Shown here piece by piece: positions 48,263 through 50,949 of a stretch of DNA of 50,949 bases; position 1 is the stretch's first letter; each line of letters starts with the position of its first letter. The translations under genes and the position numbers were made by a program. Under the pieces are notes generated by a model, which did no database searches, was not told the DNA's origin, and saw only the letters and a list, made by a program, of their open reading frames with translations. Source of the stretch: an uncultured Alistipes sp. (GTDB lineage: Bacteria > Bacteroidota > Bacteroidia > Bacteroidales > UBA932). Location: assembly GCA_945787505.1 (NCBI GenBank), contig CALZHC010000005.1, forward strand, positions 1 to 50,949, in the 5' to 3' direction.

Positions 48263-50841
48263 ATAAACAACAGTTAGCAAACAAGATATGGGCTTCTGCA
48301 AATAAGATGCGGTCGAAGATAGATGCCAACGAGTATAAAGATTATATCCTTGGTCTCATCTTCTACAAGTTTTTGTCAGATAACGAGGTGAACTATATCC
48401 TGAAGGATATGAAGGGTGCGCCGGATGAAGACAAAAAAGCTGCATTGGAGAGCCTTGTGGAAAACTATGAGGATGAAAACTCAAAGGTTATCATCGACTA
48501 TTGCAAGAACAATATCGGCTATTTTATTGAATATAAGAATCTCTTCTCCACTTGGCTCTTGCCGGATAGCTCCTTTACTGTTGCAGACCTTTCTGTGGCA
48601 CTCAACTCTTTCGACCGCTTGGTAAGCCCTAACTACAAGGCAGTCTATGACGGTATCTTCAAGACCTTGCAGGCCGGTTTGAGCAAGCTCGGAGAGAATC
48701 CTGCCAGCCAGACACGTGCGCTGAAAGACCTTGTAAAGCTCATCAAGGACATTCCAACCGACGGTTCTCAGGACTACGACGTGCTTGGCTATGTCTATGA
48801 GTATCTTATTGGTAATTTCGCAGCCAATGCCGGTAAGAAAGCGGGCGAGTTCTATACACCTCACGAGGTAGCCATTCTTATGTCGGAGATAGTGGCAGAG
48901 CACCACAGAGAGAAACGTCAGATAGAGATTTACGACCCCACATCGGGCTCCGGCTCGCTGCTGATTACCATCGGTAAATCGGTGGGACGACACATCGCTG
49001 ACAAGAACCGTGTGAAATACTATGCGCAGGAACTGAAAGAGAACACCTACAACCTCACCCGTATGAACCTGGTGATGCGCGGCATACAACCCAGCAATAT
49101 CAATACCCGTTGTGCCGACTCGCTCGACGAGGACTGGCCTGTACATAAAGCAGGCAGCGAGACGGGGCAGCCACTCTATGTGGATGCCGTGGTCAGCAAC
49201 CCTCCATACTCGCAGCAATGGGATCCGAGAGACCGTGAGAATGATGCCAGATTCAAGGACTACGGTGTGGCCCCAAAGTCGAAGGCAGACTATGCCTTCC
49301 TGCTTCACGAACTCCATCATTTGAAGCCAGATGGCATATTGACCATTGTCCTGCCTCACGGAGTATTGTTCCGTGGTGGCGAGGAAGAGCAGATACGTAC
49401 CAACCTCATTGAGAAAAACAATATCGACGCCATCATCGGCCTGCCAGCCAATATCTTCTTTGGCACTGGCATACCAACGCTCATTATGGTGTTGAAGCAG
49501 CACCGTGATAATGATGATGTGCTTATCATAGATGCCAGCAAGGGATTTGTAAAGGATGGCAAGCAGAACCGCTTGCGTGCCTGCGACATCAAGAAGATTG
49601 CCGACACCGTGCGCGACCGCAAAGACATCACTGGCTTCTCCAAGAGAGTAAGCCGTGAGGAAATTCGCACCAATGGCTACAACCTCAACATCCCCCGCTA
49701 TGTCGATTCGAGCGAGATAGCAGAGCAGTACGACATCTACGCCACAATGTTTGGAGGCATTCCCAACACAGAGATAGATGCGCTGCAGAAGTATTGGAGT
49801 GCCTTCCCATCTCTCCGTGGCGACCTCTTCACACCTTATTCGGACAAGCCATACGCTGCCTTGAAAGTAGAGGATGTCAAGACTGCCATTGAGCAGAACA
49901 ATGACGTGAAATGGTTCAATATGCAGTTTGAAGAGGCTTTTCAAGGTTTTGACGGTATGCTTCACCACGTACTCATAGATAATGTCAAGCATCTCCATGA
50001 ATTGCAAGCACAAGACGAGATAGCCACCGACATTTTCCGCCGACTGGCAGAGATACCCCTTGTCGATAAGTATGCTGCCTATCAGGCCTTGGCCGACCAG
50101 TGGCAGGCCATCATCAGCGACATCGAGACCATTCAGGAAGAAGGTGTTGAGGTAGTGCGCATGGTAGAGACTGCATATAAGTTAGTGAAGAAGAACGATG
50201 AAGATATTGAGGTGCCCGATGGACTGAAGGGGCGCATCATTCCCTTTGAACTGGTGCAAAAGGTGAAGTTTCAATCTGAACTGGATGCTCTGACTGCCCT
50301 CCAGACAAGGGTAGAAGCCATAGGAAGCGAACTCGAAGAGGTGCGCGACAGCTTCTCCGAAGAGGAACTTGAAACCTACTGCGACAGCGAGAAGGACAAT
50401 GCCCCAGACAAGAAGAAGATTACCGCTGATGCCAAACCCAAGGCCTACGTAGAGGCCGACACCAAGGCGAAGCTCAAGCAGATGGTTGCTCTTTGGGATG
50501 AGCAGGCAAAGACAAACAAGCAGATCAAGGCAGACAAGCTTGCTTTAGAGGAAAAAACCATCCAAGCCATAGAGCATCTGTCGGACGAGGAAATCGCTGA
50601 CTTCCTGCACCTGAAATGGATAGTACCCGTATGTGAAGGCATCAATGGTGCGCTCGCAGCTGTGCTTTCCGCCCTCGAATCTTCTGCCCTTGCCCTGAGT
50701 CGAAAGTATGCCGTCAGCTATCAACAGATTAACGACGATATAGCCAAAGCCAACGATGAACTCTCCCAATTGGTGAGCCAGCTCAATGGCGATGAATTTG
50801 CCATCAAGGGACTGGAGGCGTTAATCAATAAGGAGCAGTAG
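48259..50841 (+). CDS. hsdM: Type I restriction-modification system DNA methyltransferase subunit
   Basis: N6-adenine methyltransferase subunit that, with HsdS, recognises and methylates a bipartite site, and with HsdR restricts unmodified DNA. 860 residues: HsdM N-terminal helical domain (~5-150), SAM-binding DPTSGSGSLL at 226-235, catalytic NPPY at 314-317, and the FFGTGIPTLIMVLK segment near 410. Beyond ~510 a long helical, charged extension (coiled-coil-like around 690-860) makes it longer than the usual ~500 residues. Codons end in G or C more often than in the neighbours, suggesting acquisition. hsdS and hsdR would lie to the right. Confidence 0.93.
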   Translation: MNKQQLANKIWASANKMRSKIDANEYKDYILGLIFYKFLSDNEVNYILKDMKGAPDEDKKAALESLVENYEDENSKVIIDYCKNNIGYFIEYKNLFSTWLLPDSSFTVADLSVALNSFDRLVSPNYKAVYDGIFKTLQAGLSKLGENPASQTRALKDLVKLIKDIPTDGSQDYDVLGYVYEYLIGNFAANAGKKAGEFYTPHEVAILMSEIVAEHHREKRQIEIYDPTSGSGSLLITIGKSVGRHIADKNRVKYYAQELKENTYNLTRMNLVMRGIQPSNINTRCADSLDEDWPVHKAGSETGQPLYVDAVVSNPPYSQQWDPRDRENDARFKDYGVAPKSKADYAFLLHELHHLKPDGILTIVLPHGVLFRGGEEEQIRTNLIEKNNIDAIIGLPANIFFGTGIPTLIMVLKQHRDNDDVLIIDASKGFVKDGKQNRLRACDIKKIADTVRDRKDITGFSKRVSREEIRTNGYNLNIPRYVDSSEIAEQYDIYATMFGGIPNTEIDALQKYWSAFPSLRGDLFTPYSDKPYAALKVEDVKTAIEQNNDVKWFNMQFEEAFQGFDGMLHHVLIDNVKHLHELQAQDEIATDIFRRLAEIPLVDKYAAYQALADQWQAIISDIETIQEEGVEVVRMVETAYKLVKKNDEDIEVPDGLKGRIIPFELVQKVKFQSELDALTALQTRVEAIGSELEEVRDSFSEEELETYCDSEKDNAPDKKKITADAKPKAYVEADTKAKLKQMVALWDEQAKTNKQIKADKLALEEKTIQAIEHLSDEEIADFLHLKWIVPVCEGINGALAAVLSALESSALALSRKYAVSYQQINDDIAKANDELSQLVSQLNGDEFAIKGLEALINKEQ

Positions 50842-50843
50842 TT

Positions 50844-50949
50844 ATGACAGAGAATACGATTCAAAATTCCAAGTTATATACGGATGTCTGTTCTATCATA
50901 GAGCAAGGCAGAGAGCGTGCTTATTCTGCTGTAAGCCAGCAGATGATAG
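50844..50949 (+). CDS. DUF1016 (YhcG-like) nuclease-domain protein, 3'-truncated by window
   Basis: An ATG two bases after the hsdM stop opens a frame that runs off the edge (35 codons). The start MTENTIQNSKLYTDVCSIIE then QGRERAYSAVSQQMI resembles the N-terminal winged-helix part of DUF1016/YhcG proteins, which carry a C-terminal PDDEXK nuclease domain and often sit inside type I R-M loci in Bacteroidetes. The nuclease domain cannot be seen here. Confidence 0.65.
   Translation, partial: MTENTIQNSKLYTDVCSIIEQGRERAYSAVSQQMI

Noticed and set aside
48481..50013. A 510-codon open frame on the minus strand
   Set aside because: It is entirely antisense to hsdM, which has clear catalytic motifs; the antisense product shows no domain and is a by-product of hsdM codon use.
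1..50949. CRISPR array, rRNA operon, transposase or prophage genes
   Set aside because: No spaced direct-repeat array, rRNA-like stretch, transposase/integrase motif or phage structural gene was seen on either strand.

Overview
The window looks like a chromosomal segment of an anaerobic member of the Bacteroidota, most likely order Bacteroidales; I cannot fix the family. Evidence: promoters of the Bacteroidetes type (TTTG or TTG, about 19 bp, then TAnnTTTG) stand before tRNAs and many genes; Shine-Dalgarno sequences are scarce; lipoproteins carry short Cys-type signals; and there are Bacteroidales-typical families (DUF3822, DUF4783, FISUMP-type lipoproteins, a PurF-like protein starting MGG). 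An indolepyruvate:ferredoxin oxidoreductase subunit, a secreted DPP IV-like peptidase, acetate kinase with phosphate butyryltransferase and butyrate kinase, and rubrerythrin suggest an anaerobe fermenting peptides and amino acids. Nearly all of the window reads as ordinary core chromosome; the last ~2.8 kb (from ~48.2 kb) is an accessory type I restriction-modification locus with visibly more G/C-ending codons.

Layout. 1-443: end of iorB and its terminator. 477-3416: panC-panD, a flippase-like membrane protein and a small envelope protein. 3388-4008 (-): deoxynucleoside kinase. 4130-12532: comM, a hypothetical, then a tight run tsaE-mnmH-yedF-selD-nadB-nadC/A combining t6A synthesis, selenium use for tRNA wobble uridine and de novo NAD synthesis; NadC and NadA are one polypeptide. 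12501-13754 (-): rsmE and a phosphoesterase. 13829-17256: DPP IV-like peptidase and a PfkB kinase. 17239-17718 (-): ispF. 17799-22249: small membrane protein, mutL, rhomboid protease, membrane EEP phosphatase, tsaC. 22272-22515: tRNA-Gln and tRNA-Met with promoter and terminator. 22554-27855: lipoprotein with BNR-like repeats, gyrA, TPR protein. 27856-28081: convergent gap with a terminator and a large structured palindrome. 28082-32132 (-): AI-2E-family transporter, RRM protein, PurF-like protein, short ComEC. 32252-35476: ackA-ptb-buk. 35579-37553: MATE transporter and cytidylate-kinase-like protein. 37555-41580 (-): nrnA, two FKBP-like lipoproteins and an epimerase with a zinc-finger tail. 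41696-43551: membrane protein, DUF3822, rsmD. 43578-43741: tRNA-Asp. 43830-46883: HD hydrolase and two lipoproteins. 46985-47524 (-): rubrerythrin. 47675-48100: DUF4783. 48191-end: leader ORF, hsdM and the start of a DUF1016 gene.

Most worth a second look: the NadC-NadA fusion; the ~107-bp palindrome at 27940-28046 with two internal hairpins; the epimerase with a C-terminal zinc finger; the PurF homologue lacking the glutaminase cysteine; the Ala at the quinolone-contact position of GyrA; and the coupled 23-codon leader before hsdM. I found no CRISPR array, insertion sequence, prophage or rRNA, and no clearly novel multi-gene system. No stretch over 300 bases lacks a gene.
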